Shown here: positions 36,124 to 45,841 of the stretch, piece by piece
Position numbering within the stretch: position 1 is the stretch's first letter
Layout of the letters: each line of letters begins with the position of its first letter
Source of the DNA: Hyphomonas sp.
GTDB taxonomy: Bacteria; Pseudomonadota; Alphaproteobacteria; Caulobacterales; Hyphomonadaceae
Direction of reading: 5' to 3'
Length of the DNA stretch: 64,000 nucleotides
Assembly: GCA_017792365.1 (NCBI GenBank)
Contig: CP051229.1
Coordinates: forward strand, 744,001 to 808,000
Program-made: the position numbers and the translations under genes
Notes under the pieces: model-generated
Database searches by the model: none
What the model was told of the DNA's origin: nothing
What the model saw: only the letters and a program-made list of their open reading frames with translations

Positions 36124-37704
36124 GTGGCCAACACCCTTGATGAGCTGATCGACACCGCTCCCTTTATGGCGCTGCCGGATCTCGTCCGAACACATGCCGA
36201 GATCGCGCCGGCCAAGAATGCCGTCAACGATGGCGGCGAATGGCTGACATACGGCGAGCTCAATCGGCTGGTGGATCAAGCGGCCGCAGCGCTCCAACGG
36301 GATGGCGTCAAACCACGCGGAAGCGTAGCGATCTGTGGCGCGTCATCCTCTCGCTACATCGTGATCTACCTCGCGGCTCTCAGAGCAGGCGCCTCGGCCT
36401 GCCCGCTCTCCCCGTCATCGCTTCCATCCCAACTCGCTGACATGCTGTCTGATTGCGACGCCACGATTGCCTTCTTGGATGTCTCCGTGAGTCAGTCGCT
36501 CGAAGCAGCTGCACGTTTCCCGGACCAATGCAGGGTGATCAGCCTCGATGGGAATGACGCCAAAGGATTTGAAGCTTGGTTAGAGCCTGACGAGGCGCGT
36601 CCGCACCCCGTTGAAATAGATCCCGACTGGGCGTTCAACATCATCTATTCCTCGGGGACGACGGGGACGCCCAAAGGCATCGTCCAGTCTCACCAGATGC
36701 GGTGGGGCCATATCCGGCGCTCTCGGACGCAGGGTTACTCAGCAGAAGCGATCACCCTTGCCTCGACCCCGCTCTATTCCAACACGACGCTTGTCAGCGT
36801 GATCCCGACACTCGCACGCGGCGGGGCCTTGGTCCTAATGGCGAAGTTTGACGCGCAGGGCTTTCTCGAACTCGCCGAGAAACACCGGGTGACGCACGCC
36901 ATGCTGGTGCCAGTCCAATACCGGCGCATCCTCGATCTGCCGAATTTCGCAGACTTCGACCTCAGCAATTTCCGCATGAAAACCTGCACCAGCGCGCCCT
37001 TCGCCGCCGAACTCAAGGCCGAAATCCTGCGGCGGTGGCCCGGCGGCTTGTACGAATTCTACGGAATGACCGAGGGCGGCGGAACCTGCGTCCTCGCAGC
37101 CCACGAATTTCCCGACAAGCTCCACACCGTAGGCACACCCGCGGAAGGCCACGATATCCGGGTCATCGACGATGCAGGAAGGGAACTGCCACCCGGCGAA
37201 CAGGGCGAGGTGGTTGGACGCTCAATGGCCATGATGACCGGCTACCACAAGCAGCCTGAGAAAACCTCGCAAGCCGAATGGTACAGCCCACAAGGCGAAC
37301 GCTTTATCAGGACCGGCGACGTCGGCCGTTTCGACGCAGACGGCTTCATGATTTTGGGCGACCGCAAGAAAGACATGATCATCTCCGGCGGCTTCAATAT
37401 CTACCCGGCCGACCTTGAACAGGCATTGATGGCGGAAGCTGCAATCAAAGAGTGCGCCGTGGTAGGCGTCCCGTCCCGGGAGTGGGGAGGCGTCCCGTCC
37501 CGGGAGTGGGGAGAGACGCCCGCAGCCTTCGTCGTCCTCCGCGAGAATGACGCAGCCGATCCCGAAGAGATCCTCGCGGCCGCCAATCAACGTCTCGGGA
37601 AAATGCAGAGGATCCGATACATACGGATCGTGAAAGACCTTCCACGCTCGCCCATCGGCAAAGTCCTCAAGCGCGAGCTCCGTGATCAGTTCAAGCCAGA
37701 CTGA
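36124..37704 (+). CDS. acyl-CoA synthetase (AMP-forming) with an internal 8-residue duplication
   Basis: This is a 526-aa ANL-family CoA ligase. Motifs are SSGTTGTPKGIV, YEFYGMTEGGG, the GDVGRFDADGF/ILGDRKKDMI hinge and the adenylation lysine in PIGKVLKREL. The GTG at 36124 follows the hydratase stop by ten bases; the longer frame to 36049 lies inside the hydratase gene. In the C-terminal domain the segment GVPSREWG occurs twice in tandem because of a perfect 24-bp duplication. Relatives have one copy followed by ETPAAFVV. The insertion stays in frame but may disturb the mobile C-terminal domain. Confidence 0.88.
   Translation: MANTLDELIDTAPFMALPDLVRTHAEIAPAKNAVNDGGEWLTYGELNRLVDQAAAALQRDGVKPRGSVAICGASSSRYIVIYLAALRAGASACPLSPSSLPSQLADMLSDCDATIAFLDVSVSQSLEAAARFPDQCRVISLDGNDAKGFEAWLEPDEARPHPVEIDPDWAFNIIYSSGTTGTPKGIVQSHQMRWGHIRRSRTQGYSAEAITLASTPLYSNTTLVSVIPTLARGGALVLMAKFDAQGFLELAEKHRVTHAMLVPVQYRRILDLPNFADFDLSNFRMKTCTSAPFAAELKAEILRRWPGGLYEFYGMTEGGGTCVLAAHEFPDKLHTVGTPAEGHDIRVIDDAGRELPPGEQGEVVGRSMAMMTGYHKQPEKTSQAEWYSPQGERFIRTGDVGRFDADGFMILGDRKKDMIISGGFNIYPADLEQALMAEAAIKECAVVGVPSREWGGVPSREWGETPAAFVVLRENDAADPEEILAAANQRLGKMQRIRYIRIVKDLPRSPIGKVLKRELRDQFKPD
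37464..37513. repeat. perfect 24-bp tandem duplication in an acyl-CoA synthetase gene
   Basis: Two identical 24-bp units (37464-37487 and 37488-37511) plus two further matching bases. The unit encodes GVPSREWG twice. The copies have no mismatches, so the duplication is young or an assembly artefact, like the 16-bp duplication in ntrY. Confidence 0.95.
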
Positions 37705-37714
37705 CGAGACCGAA

Positions 37715-39286
37715 ATGCCAGAAAGTGACCGCCACAGAACCGACGACGAGCTAGCCGCCGCTGGCATGACGATAGCCATCCATGCGCGGGAGCGACCCAA
37801 TGATTTGGCGCTCAAGTGCGCCAATGGCGACACGCGCACGTGGAAGGAACTCAACGACCGTTCCAACCAACTCGCACACGCCTTACGGAAAGCAGGCCTC
37901 CGCGACGGCGACGCTGTCGCCCTGCTCGCCCACAACGCTGCCGAGTTCGTGGAGGTATGGGCCGCTTGTCAGCGTTCAGGCCTCAGGCTGACCCCGATCA
38001 ACTGGCACCAGTCGGCCAGTATCGTCGCCTACATCATCGACAATTGCGACGCCAAGGCGCTGTTCTCGTCAGCGCGCTTCGGAGACCTCGTAAAAGACCT
38101 CCCCGCAACAGAGTCGAACGTCAAGGTACGGGTATGCTTCGCCGGAGCAATGCAAGGCTACACGGACTTCGAAGACTTCATACGGGATGAACCAACGAAC
38201 GCCCTGCCCGATCCGAGCATGGGGTCATACATGCTCTACACGTCCGGCACGACCGGCCGCCCGAAAGGGGTGCACCGCCCCGTCCGGCCTGCGGCATCGC
38301 AACTGACTGCAACCATACTCGAGACGGCAGCCTTCCTGCCGGGCACAGACGTCACGCTCGTCACCGGTCCATTGTACCACGCCGCACCCCTCGCGCTGAA
38401 TCTCGTGACGCCGCTGAACGCGGGGGTGTGCTGTGTCTTGATGGACAAATGGGACGCCGAAGAAACCCTTCGCCTGGTTCAGGATGAACGTATCACCCAC
38501 ACCCACGTCGTCCCGACGATGTTTCACCGGCTTCTCCAGTTGCCCGAAGCGGCCCGCCGAAAGTACAACGTCAGCAGCCTGCGATGGATCCTCCACGGCG
38601 CCGCCCCCTGCCCCGTCCATGTCAAGCACGCGATCATCGAATGGTTTGGCCCGGTCGTTTACGAGTACTACTCGTCAACCGAAGGCGGCGGAGTTTTCAT
38701 CGACTCGCATGACTGGCTCAAACGCCCAGGGTCGGTCGGACGACCCGTTGCGGGAGTCGCAATCAAGCTGATCGATGCGGATGGCGAAGAGGCGCCCGCA
38801 AACACGCCCGCCACGATCTACATCAAGGCCCCGGAAACCGGCCGCTTTGTCTACTACAAGGACGATAGCAAGACGGACTCTTCATACCGCGGAGACTACT
38901 TCACGCTCGGCGACATGGGCTATGTCGACGATGAAGGTTATCTGTTCCTGACGGGACGGTCAGCCGAACTCATCATTTCAGGCGGCGTAAACATCTACCC
39001 GGCCGAAATCGATGAAGTGCTGATCCAGCACGAAGCCGTAGCAGACGCCGCAGCAATCGGCGTCCCAAATGACGAATGGGGCGAAGCAATCAAGGCTGTC
39101 GTTGAGTTGAAGGAAGGCGTCCCGCCTACCCCGGAAATGGCTGACGACATTCTTGCCTACGCGGCGGCGCGTCTCCCGGGATTCCAGAAACCCCGCTCGG
39201 TTGACTTCGTAGAACAGTTGCCGCGTTCAGCCGCCGGCAAGGTGCTGCGCCAGCAGGTGCGCGATCCATATTGGCCGAAGCGCTAG
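37715..39286 (+). CDS. acyl-CoA synthetase (AMP-forming)
   Basis: This is a second, 523-aa ANL-family ligase, paralogous in layout to the gene before it. Motifs: LYTSGTTGRPKGVHRP, YEYYSSTEGGG, GDMGYVDDEGYLFLTGR and the C-terminal lysine in SAAGKVLRQQV. The ATG at 37715 is ten bases after the previous stop; an upstream GTG at 37682 overlaps that gene. It has an undisturbed GVPNDEWGEA segment where its neighbour has the duplication. The substrate is not deducible, but operon context with a hydratase points to CoA activation in acid degradation. Confidence 0.88.
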   Translation: MPESDRHRTDDELAAAGMTIAIHARERPNDLALKCANGDTRTWKELNDRSNQLAHALRKAGLRDGDAVALLAHNAAEFVEVWAACQRSGLRLTPINWHQSASIVAYIIDNCDAKALFSSARFGDLVKDLPATESNVKVRVCFAGAMQGYTDFEDFIRDEPTNALPDPSMGSYMLYTSGTTGRPKGVHRPVRPAASQLTATILETAAFLPGTDVTLVTGPLYHAAPLALNLVTPLNAGVCCVLMDKWDAEETLRLVQDERITHTHVVPTMFHRLLQLPEAARRKYNVSSLRWILHGAAPCPVHVKHAIIEWFGPVVYEYYSSTEGGGVFIDSHDWLKRPGSVGRPVAGVAIKLIDADGEEAPANTPATIYIKAPETGRFVYYKDDSKTDSSYRGDYFTLGDMGYVDDEGYLFLTGRSAELIISGGVNIYPAEIDEVLIQHEAVADAAAIGVPNDEWGEAIKAVVELKEGVPPTPEMADDILAYAAARLPGFQKPRSVDFVEQLPRSAAGKVLRQQVRDPYWPKR

Positions 39287-39301
39287 CCGGCGCTGACAGT
39301 C

Positions 39302-40258
39302 CTACGCGGGCGCCGATGCGCCAGCGTCATCGGTCTGCTCGACTCGCTCGCCAGGCAACCGTCCCGGCAACCACATCAACAACGGCGCGGCCACAAAGAT
39401 ACTCGAATACGTGCCGATGATGATCCCGAAGACGATCGAGGCTGCAAATCCGAAGAGTACAGGCCCGCCCAGAAGCATCATCGCAATGCCGGCCAGCAAG
39501 GTCGTGCCGGATGTCATCAGCGTGCGGGACATCGTCGCTGTAATCGACATGTCGATCACCTGGGCCAGCGGCAGCTTCTTGTACTTGCGCAACGTCTCGC
39601 GGATCCGGTCGAACACGACGACGGTATCGTTGATCGAGTAGCCGGCCACCGTCAGCACGCCCGCCACGATGGTGAGGTCAAACGTCATCCGGGTCAGCGC
39701 AAACAATCCAACCACGGCCAGCGCATCGTGGAATGTCGTGATCAGCGCGGCCCAGCCGAACTTGGATTCAAACCGGAACCAGATGTAAATCCCGATGACG
39801 ACAACCGCCAACAGGCTGGCGATGACCCCCTTGTAGAAAAGTTCGCCACTGACCTTGGGCCCGACAGCGTCCGACTTGTCGATGGAGACGCCCTCACCCA
39901 GCGAACTGCTGATCGCTTCGGCGACGGCGGACACATCATCACCCAAAGAGCCGAGCGGCACGCGGATAACCGCAGTGTTGCCTCCATTGGTCAGCGAAAC
40001 GGCGCTCTCGGCAAACCCAGCGCCAGCAACCTGATCGCGTACGGCGCTCACATCAAACGGCGTGGACTGCGATGCTTCGATCAGGACGCCGCCGGTGAAG
40101 TCGAGACCAAGATTGAGTCCCATAGTCGCCAGCGCGCCGATAGACGCCACCGCGATAATCACGGTGGCGATCACCCCGATCATGCGGAACTTCATGAACG
40201 GCAATGTGGCGACGGCCGCTTCCGCTGCGCCTTCCTTAGGTTTGGCGTTCCACCACAT
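39302..40258 (-). CDS. secF: protein translocase subunit SecF
   Basis: SecF works with SecD and SecYEG to drive export using the proton gradient. The 318 aa have an N-terminal membrane segment (about 27-49), the LGLDFTGGVLIE motif, a periplasmic domain (about 60-150) and five further membrane segments from about 165. Conserved segments are SINDTVVVFDRIRE and the TLLAGIAMMLLGGP stretch. The usual upstream secD is not here; the gene upstream is divergent. The short 3' gap separates it from the convergent synthetase gene. Confidence 0.94.
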   Translation of the reverse strand: MWWNAKPKEGAAEAAVATLPFMKFRMIGVIATVIIAVASIGALATMGLNLGLDFTGGVLIEASQSTPFDVSAVRDQVAGAGFAESAVSLTNGGNTAVIRVPLGSLGDDVSAVAEAISSSLGEGVSIDKSDAVGPKVSGELFYKGVIASLLAVVVIGIYIWFRFESKFGWAALITTFHDALAVVGLFALTRMTFDLTIVAGVLTVAGYSINDTVVVFDRIRETLRKYKKLPLAQVIDMSITATMSRTLMTSGTTLLAGIAMMLLGGPVLFGFAASIVFGIIIGTYSSIFVAAPLLMWLPGRLPGERVEQTDDAGASAPA

Positions 40259-40304
40259 GAATTCCGTACCGTATTACAGGGGTTCCAATTGAGAGGCGCT
40301 TATA

Positions 40305-40427
40305 GCGACAAATCGGGCTGATTCCCAACCCCTCCCCAAAGCCAGCCCTTGAGCGCGGACAACCCCTTATATTGGGGCCGAGGGACCAAAAAAGACCTGC
40401 TCGCGCGGCACAATTTGCGACAAATCG
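40305..40427. repeat. pair of 11-bp direct repeats in the secF / EF-hand promoter region
   Basis: The sequence GCGACAAATCG occurs at 40305-40315 and again at 40417-40427, 112 bases apart, within the 260-base divergent intergenic region. The second copy sits in a partly symmetric context (TTTGCGACAAATCGCA). It may be a shared protein-binding site. The region contains no gene that I can support. Confidence 0.35.
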
Positions 40428-40518
40428 CACTGCGAGGCGGGATTATTGCCACAAGACCTCGTGTGAGAACCGTAGTTCACCGCAACACCATTTACAGCCA
40501 AGGACACGAGGCAAAGCC

Positions 40519-41037
40519 ATGATGAACCGCATCCCTCTCACGATCCTCGCCACCGCATGCCTGCTATCTCCCATCGCGACAGCACAATCACCCCACACCA
40601 GCTCTGCGGCGTTCGGCCTCTTGCAACATGACGCAAACCAGGACGGCCAGCTGACCCGACAGGAGTTCACAGATGGCCTCGCCGCGCAGTTCGCACGTAT
40701 TGACCTGGACGGCGACGGTACGAGCACACCCGGGGAACGCGAAACCGCCCGGGACGCCAGACGCACGGAACAGGTAGCGGAACGTTTCGCGCACCTGGAT
40801 ACCAACAACGATGGAAGCATTTCCAACGAGGAGTTTGCCGCAAGGAAGGAAGGCCGTGACGGCGCGCAGAACCGGCCACGGCGGGCGAAGGCCGGACCGG
40901 CTCGCATGGCTCGAAACCAGCCGATCACGTGGGCGGATTTCTCAACCGAGCGTCTGAATCGTTTCGATGCCCTCGACGGCAACGGTGACGAAGTTCTCAG
41001 CCAGGCTGAACTTCACGCAGCCAGCGCCAATCGCTAG
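40519..41037 (+). CDS. exported EF-hand calcium-binding protein
   Basis: This is a 172-aa secreted protein from the ATG at 40519, which has a GAGGC ribosome site. The signal peptide ends near residue 21 (IATAQS). Four EF-hand-like loops follow: DANQDGQLTRQEF, DLDGDGTSTPGER, DTNNDGSISNEEF and DGNGDEVLSQAEL. The second is degenerate at its last position. The region between loops three and four is Arg/Ala/Pro-rich. It precedes a two-component pair but is separated from it by a strong terminator, so co-regulation is possible rather than co-transcription. Confidence 0.85.
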   Translation: MMNRIPLTILATACLLSPIATAQSPHTSSAAFGLLQHDANQDGQLTRQEFTDGLAAQFARIDLDGDGTSTPGERETARDARRTEQVAERFAHLDTNNDGSISNEEFAARKEGRDGAQNRPRRAKAGPARMARNQPITWADFSTERLNRFDALDGNGDEVLSQAELHAASANR

Positions 41038-41051
41038 CCTTGATTGATTGA

Positions 41052-41080
41052 GCGGCCAGGGGGAAGTTGCCCCTGGCCGC
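41052..41080 (+). terminator. intrinsic terminator after the EF-hand gene
   Basis: A perfect 11-bp stem GCGGCCAGGGG / CCCCTGGCCGC with a 7-nt loop lies 15 bases after the EF-hand stop. It is followed by the T-containing stretch TACTCTCTTGG. The hairpin is very stable but the T tract is weak. Confidence 0.75.
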
Positions 41081-41127
41081 TACTCTCTTGGTCAGGCCTC
41101 GAGCACGCCGCGCATGGATAGATCCTG

Positions 41128-41841
41128 ATGCTCATCAAGCTGCTCCTCGTCGAGGACGAGGCCGACATCCGCGAGCCGCTAACGCAATACCTGTCACGCA
41201 ATGGCTGTCGGGTCGTGCCGGTGGAAAATGCGGCACAAGCCAGAGAAGCCCTCGCTACCAGCCACGTTGATATCGTCGTGTCGGACATCATGATGCCCGG
41301 CGAAGACGGGATCTCCCTCTGCCGTCACATCCAGGAATCGTCCGGCACGCCCGTGATCTTCCTGACCGCGCGCGCCGAAGAGATCGACCGGATCGTCGGC
41401 ATTGAGATCGGCGCAGACGACTACATCGTCAAACCATTCAATCCTCGGGAGCTGCTCGCGCGGATCAACGCGGTCATGAGGCGCGCCAACGCCCTCCCCC
41501 CGCTACAGTCGCCGCCGGACTCGGACAGTTACGCCTTCGGCGAATGGGTTTTGCGCACGGGCCCAAGAGACCTCGTCAATTCAGACGGTTCTACGGTGCC
41601 GCTCTCGACTGGAGAATACACGCTGCTTCTAACCTTTCTTGAGCGCCCGAAGATCGTGCTGAACCGGGACCAGCTTCTCGATCTGACGAAACGTCGCGAA
41701 GGCGGGCAATTCGATCGCAGCATAGACAACCAGATCAGCCGGCTTCGCAGGAAGGTAGGCGACAACCCGAAGACTCCGCGCTTCATCAAGACAGTCTGGG
41801 GCGGCGGCTATGTGTTCGCAGAGCCCGTTCGGAAACTATGA
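41128..41841 (+). CDS. OmpR-family response regulator
   Basis: This is a 237-aa response regulator. The receiver has the acidic pocket (VEDEADIRE) and phospho-acceptor Asp53 in SDIMMPGEDG. A winged-helix DNA-binding domain follows (about 130-235), ending in RRKVGDNPKTPRFIKTVWG. It overlaps the downstream kinase gene by four bases (ATGA). Its targets are unknown; the gene order resembles OmpR-EnvZ type envelope-sensing pairs. Confidence 0.93.
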   Translation: MLIKLLLVEDEADIREPLTQYLSRNGCRVVPVENAAQAREALATSHVDIVVSDIMMPGEDGISLCRHIQESSGTPVIFLTARAEEIDRIVGIEIGADDYIVKPFNPRELLARINAVMRRANALPPLQSPPDSDSYAFGEWVLRTGPRDLVNSDGSTVPLSTGEYTLLLTFLERPKIVLNRDQLLDLTKRREGGQFDRSIDNQISRLRRKVGDNPKTPRFIKTVWGGGYVFAEPVRKL

Positions 41842-43253
41842 AGCTCCGCGCCCCGACCAGCCTGTCGACGCAGCTCGCGCTCGTGATGGCGTTAGCTGTC
41901 CTGGCGGCTGCAGCAGTGCAGCTGGTCGTTCTTATGCTGGAACGGAATCGAACCGGCCTGATCGAAGCGAGTGGGCCCGCCATCACACGCTTCGCTGACC
42001 TTTCGTCCGAAGCGCTGACTGGGAACTGGCGACAGCTCGATGAGCGCGCCGGGCAGCGCTACCGGCGCAGGAGTTCTCGCCTCACCATAACGGATCAGAA
42101 TTACATCGTCCGGTGGGAGATGGACCGGCATCGTCAACTCGAGCAGAGACTGCAACGCGTGCTGGGGGACCAGGGACACCCCGACGTGGCGGTGATGGCT
42201 GCAACCCGCATATTGGATCGGCCAGATCAGCCGGGCCCTATGTATCGATCCGGCTTGCGGACAGATCAGCAAGACCGACGCCGTCTAAAATTCAGGGAGA
42301 TCGTTCTTGCGACCCAACTGGCGCCAGATCGATGGATTACAGGCGTCTATCTGGCCCCGGTTCCACCGAATGACGAGTTTGGGCGCTTGTTTCTCGGCGT
42401 CCTCGTCGCCGTAGGATGCGTTCTCGGCGCAGCGATCTGGATGTCGTCGCGGCTCGTGCGGCCACTGAGAGAATTGGCTGCGGCGGCGACGCAATTCGGC
42501 GGCTCTCAACGTCCAGAGGCTCTCGCTGTGCGCGGCCCACGAGAGATCCGGCGGAGCCTCGCAGCCTTCAACAGCATGAGCGAACGGGTCAGCGACCTGT
42601 TGCGCGAAAAGGACGTCATGCTCGGCGCACTGGGCCATGACCTGCGGACCCCATTGGCGTCGCTGCGCATCAGGGTCGAGAGCATGGAGCCTGAATCGGA
42701 GCGAGAAAAAGCAATCACGACTATTGAAGAAACAGCTCGCTTGCTGGAGTCCATTCTGGACTTTGCCCGGACCGGTAAAGCGAGCAGTCAAACAGGCCCC
42801 TTCGATCTGCGCGAGATGCTCGCAAGACTGATTGACGACTACGCAGACCAAGGCCGGCAGGTTATATTGGATGCGGCACCGGTTCCAACGCCCGTCGTGT
42901 CGAGCGAAGAGCTACTAAGTCGGCTCTTTCGCAATCTGATCGACAATGCGTGCCAGCATGCGACCACGGTCAGTGTGAAGATCGAACAAGCCAGATCAAA
43001 CACAAAGATAAGCGTTCTAGACGATGGACCCGGCATTCCGGAAGAGCAGCTTCAACTCGTCCGGCAACCCTTCTACCGAACTGATGCCTCGAGAAACCGG
43101 CGCGGCGGCGGAAGCGGCCTCGGACTCGCCTTGGCCGACAGCATAGTTCGGACGCTGGGCGGCGACCTCCACCTCACAAACCGAAAACCCAGGGGGCTGA
43201 GCGCAGCCGTGACGCTACCGTCCGATGTCGGCGGCGGGAAAACTACCGATTAG
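41838..43253 (+). CDS. membrane sensor histidine kinase (EnvZ type)
   Basis: This is a 471-aa kinase. It has a membrane segment at about 13-34, a periplasmic sensor of about 145 residues rich in Arg and Asp, a second membrane segment at about 183-203, and a HAMP domain. The dimerisation domain has His267 in GHDLRTPLASLRI. The ATPase domain has NLIDNACQHA, DDGPGIPEEQ and GGGSGLGLALA. It pairs with the response regulator directly upstream. Its 3' end overlaps that of the convergent transporter gene. Confidence 0.93.
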   Translation: MKLRAPTSLSTQLALVMALAVLAAAAVQLVVLMLERNRTGLIEASGPAITRFADLSSEALTGNWRQLDERAGQRYRRRSSRLTITDQNYIVRWEMDRHRQLEQRLQRVLGDQGHPDVAVMAATRILDRPDQPGPMYRSGLRTDQQDRRRLKFREIVLATQLAPDRWITGVYLAPVPPNDEFGRLFLGVLVAVGCVLGAAIWMSSRLVRPLRELAAAATQFGGSQRPEALAVRGPREIRRSLAAFNSMSERVSDLLREKDVMLGALGHDLRTPLASLRIRVESMEPESEREKAITTIEETARLLESILDFARTGKASSQTGPFDLREMLARLIDDYADQGRQVILDAAPVPTPVVSSEELLSRLFRNLIDNACQHATTVSVKIEQARSNTKISVLDDGPGIPEEQLQLVRQPFYRTDASRNRRGGGSGLGLALADSIVRTLGGDLHLTNRKPRGLSAAVTLPSDVGGGKTTD

Positions 43254-44904
43254 ATCTTCCCAGAGCCCTGCGCCTCCAGCGACCGCCCCTTGGTTTCAGG
43301 GAAGAACAGCAGACAACATGTCAAACTGAACGCCGCAAAGAACACGGCATACCAGAGGCCGGAATACAGATTGCCGGTTGCCGAAGAGATGGCGAACGCC
43401 GTCACTGGCATGAATCCGCCGACCCACCCAACGCCCACATGGTAAGGCACCGACAAGGCGGTGTAACGGATGTTCGTTGGGAACAACTCCACCATCGCTG
43501 CCGCCAGCGGGCCATACAGCGCAGTCGCCGCAACCACCAGGACAGCAAACGATGCGGCGATGAAGAACCAGTTCATGCGGCCCGGATCGGCGAACTGCGG
43601 ATAGCCTGCTGCGACCAGCGCCGAACGAATCTCACCCGTCAGCTCGGCCCGCGCCTCGGCAATCGCCGCCTCACCTTCCGCCTGCACATCACGCGGTTCC
43701 ACCAGCACATCGCCAATCTGCACGGTAACAGGCGCCTCCGCTTCCGCCTCGATGGACGTGAACGGCACCCCCTCTCGGGTGAGGATATTGCGAACCATGT
43801 CGCAGGGCGTGTCGTACGTGGCACGACCAAGGAGGTCGAACTGCAGCGAGCAGGACTCCCCGCCCGCATACACCGTCACGGGGGTCTGCTCCTGTGCCTC
43901 GATCAGCTGCGGGTTGGCGCCGCGCGCCATCATCTGGAACGCGGGGAACATCGCTACAAGCGCCAGTCCCATCCCAAACGCAAGAATTGGCTTCCGACCG
44001 ACACGATCAGAGATAGCGCCAAACACGACGTACAGCGGGATGCTGACGATCGTCACCACGATCAGGATGTAATTCATGATCAGCGGATCGACCTTCATCG
44101 AAGTCTCGAGGAAAATCTGCGAATAGAAGAACACGCACCACCAGATCGCACCCTGCGCCCCCATGAGCGAGACGAAAGCGATGAGCACATATTTAAAGTT
44201 GGCCCATCTTAGGAAAACGTCCGCATAGGGCGCTTTGCTCAACTCACCCTCGCGCTGCATGCGCTGAAACTCTGGGCTTTCCTTAAGCCGTAGGCGCATC
44301 CAGATCGATATGCCGACCAGGATAGCCGACAGGAGAAAGGGAATGCGCCAGCCCCACTCCGAGAACGCCTCCTCACCCATGATCGCGCGCGTGACGATCA
44401 CCACGCAAAGCGCGCCCACGAGTCCAAACGCAGCGGAGGCTGGATCCAGCCAGTCGCCCGTCCGCGCTGCGCCGTTGGCGCGTGCTCAGCCACGTAGATG
44501 GCGGCGCCGCCGTACTCCCCGCCGACCGCTAGGCCCTGCAGGATACGCAGGATGATGAGGAGGATCGTCCCGATGCCGCCAGCCTGTTCAAAGGTCGGGA
44601 GCAGCCCGATGGCGAATGTGGCGCCGCCCATAAGCAGCACCGTCGCCAGAAATGCGCCCTTACGCCCAAACCGGTCGCCAAGGCGTCCGAACAACAAGGC
44701 GCCGACCGGTCGAAACAGGAAACCGGCCGCAAACAGCGCCAACGCAGCCAACAGCCCGCTCGTCGAATCCAGCTCGGAAAAGAAGTTTCTTGAGATGATG
44801 GACGCCAGCGTCCCATAGACGAAGAAATCGTACCACTCGAACGCAGTGCCGCTTGAGGACGCGACCACAACCGTACGCAACGAAGTCTCTTCGCCAGCCG
44901 CCAT
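43250..44904 (-). pseudogene. MFS transporter of the metabolite:H+ symporter (MHS) type, single-base frameshift
   Basis: The 5' part (from 44904) encodes SSSGTAFEWYDFFVYG and GRLGDRFGRKGA, typical of proline/betaine or shikimate-type symporters. The frame fails at about 44438-44440, after GWIQ; the other frame continues with SAAFGLVGALCVV to a stop at 43250. Adding one base there gives one 551-codon frame with about 12 membrane segments. An insertion of about 115 residues (43576-43921), with two cysteines and an acidic repeat-poor sequence, lies in the loop before the last four segments. As written the protein would stop after about five segments. Substrate unknown. Confidence 0.88.
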
Positions 44905-45049
44905 TCACCCGTCCTCCACCCGACGCGAACCCATGATCTGGGCCAGTTCTGAATTTTCAGAAACATCCCTACGGGCGCTGTGCCTTTCTAGCAACGGCGT
45001 GTGTAGACGGGGCTGTATCGACCCGGAAATGAGAGATAAATTGGGGGAA

Positions 45050-45125
<76 letters not shown>

Positions 45126-45214
45126 CCGAAGCGGCGGAACCTAGTTGCGAAAGCCGGATTGTCAACGAGAGTTCGGTCGCAGGGGCCACGAAACCGGCAT
45201 ACAAGGACAAAAGC

Positions 45215-45841
45215 ATGAATTTTGCTGGCTTTTCCCGCAGACAGGCAGGTGCCGGACGCCCCGTAGCGGCCATGCTCGCGGCGATTCTCATGTCCTCTTC
45301 GTGCGCATCACAGGCCCAGCAGGAACCAACCGGAGTGGATCGCGCCGTGGTGGATACCCGCGAAGGTTTCGGCGACGCAGTGATGACCCCGCTGTCCGAT
45401 CTGAACCTCCGGCGCGCGCCCATCCCGCCGAAGCTCGAGGCCATCATCTCACCGTATGAGCCGATCCAGGTGAATACCTGCGCAGGGATCGCCGACGAGG
45501 TTCGCCAGCTCACCGAAATCCTCGGTCCCGACATCGACGCCCCCGCGAGCGATGATGACCCAACCTTGTCAGATCGGGCTGGCGAAGGCGCCGCAGACCT
45601 TGCGCTCAACCAGGTCACATCGGCAGTGACCGGTTTCATTCCCTACCGCTCAGTACTGCGCCAGGCTTCCGGCGCCTCAGCGCACGAACGCAAGCTTCGT
45701 GAGGTATACGACCGCGGAGCTCAGAAGCGCGCATATTTGAAAGGTATTGGTGCCAGCAAGGGGTGCGCCCCTCCTGCAGCGCCGGACCCGCGAGCCGGCA
45801 TCGTGGTGCCTCCCGACAATATCGAGTACCGCGGAGACTAG
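45215..45841 (+). CDS. unknown lipoprotein
   Basis: This is a 208-aa protein that I do not recognise. The N terminus is basic, followed by a hydrophobic stretch and a likely lipobox ending in SSSC (cysteine near residue 30). The mature part has a predicted helical centre and two cysteines, one in [10 protein letters not shown] and one in KGCAPPA near the C terminus. It overlaps the 3' end of the convergent tgt gene by four bases. It is probably an outer-membrane or inner-membrane lipoprotein of unknown role. Confidence 0.75.
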   Translation: MNFAGFSRRQAGAGRPVAAMLAAILMSSSCASQAQQEPTGVDRAVVDTREGFGDAVMTPLSDLNLRRAPIPPKLEAIISPYEPIQVNTCAGIADEVRQLTEILGPDIDAPASDDDPTLSDRAGEGAADLALNQVTSAVTGFIPYRSVLRQASGASAHERKLREVYDRGAQKRAYLKGIGASKGCAPPAAPDPRAGIVVPPDNIEYRGD

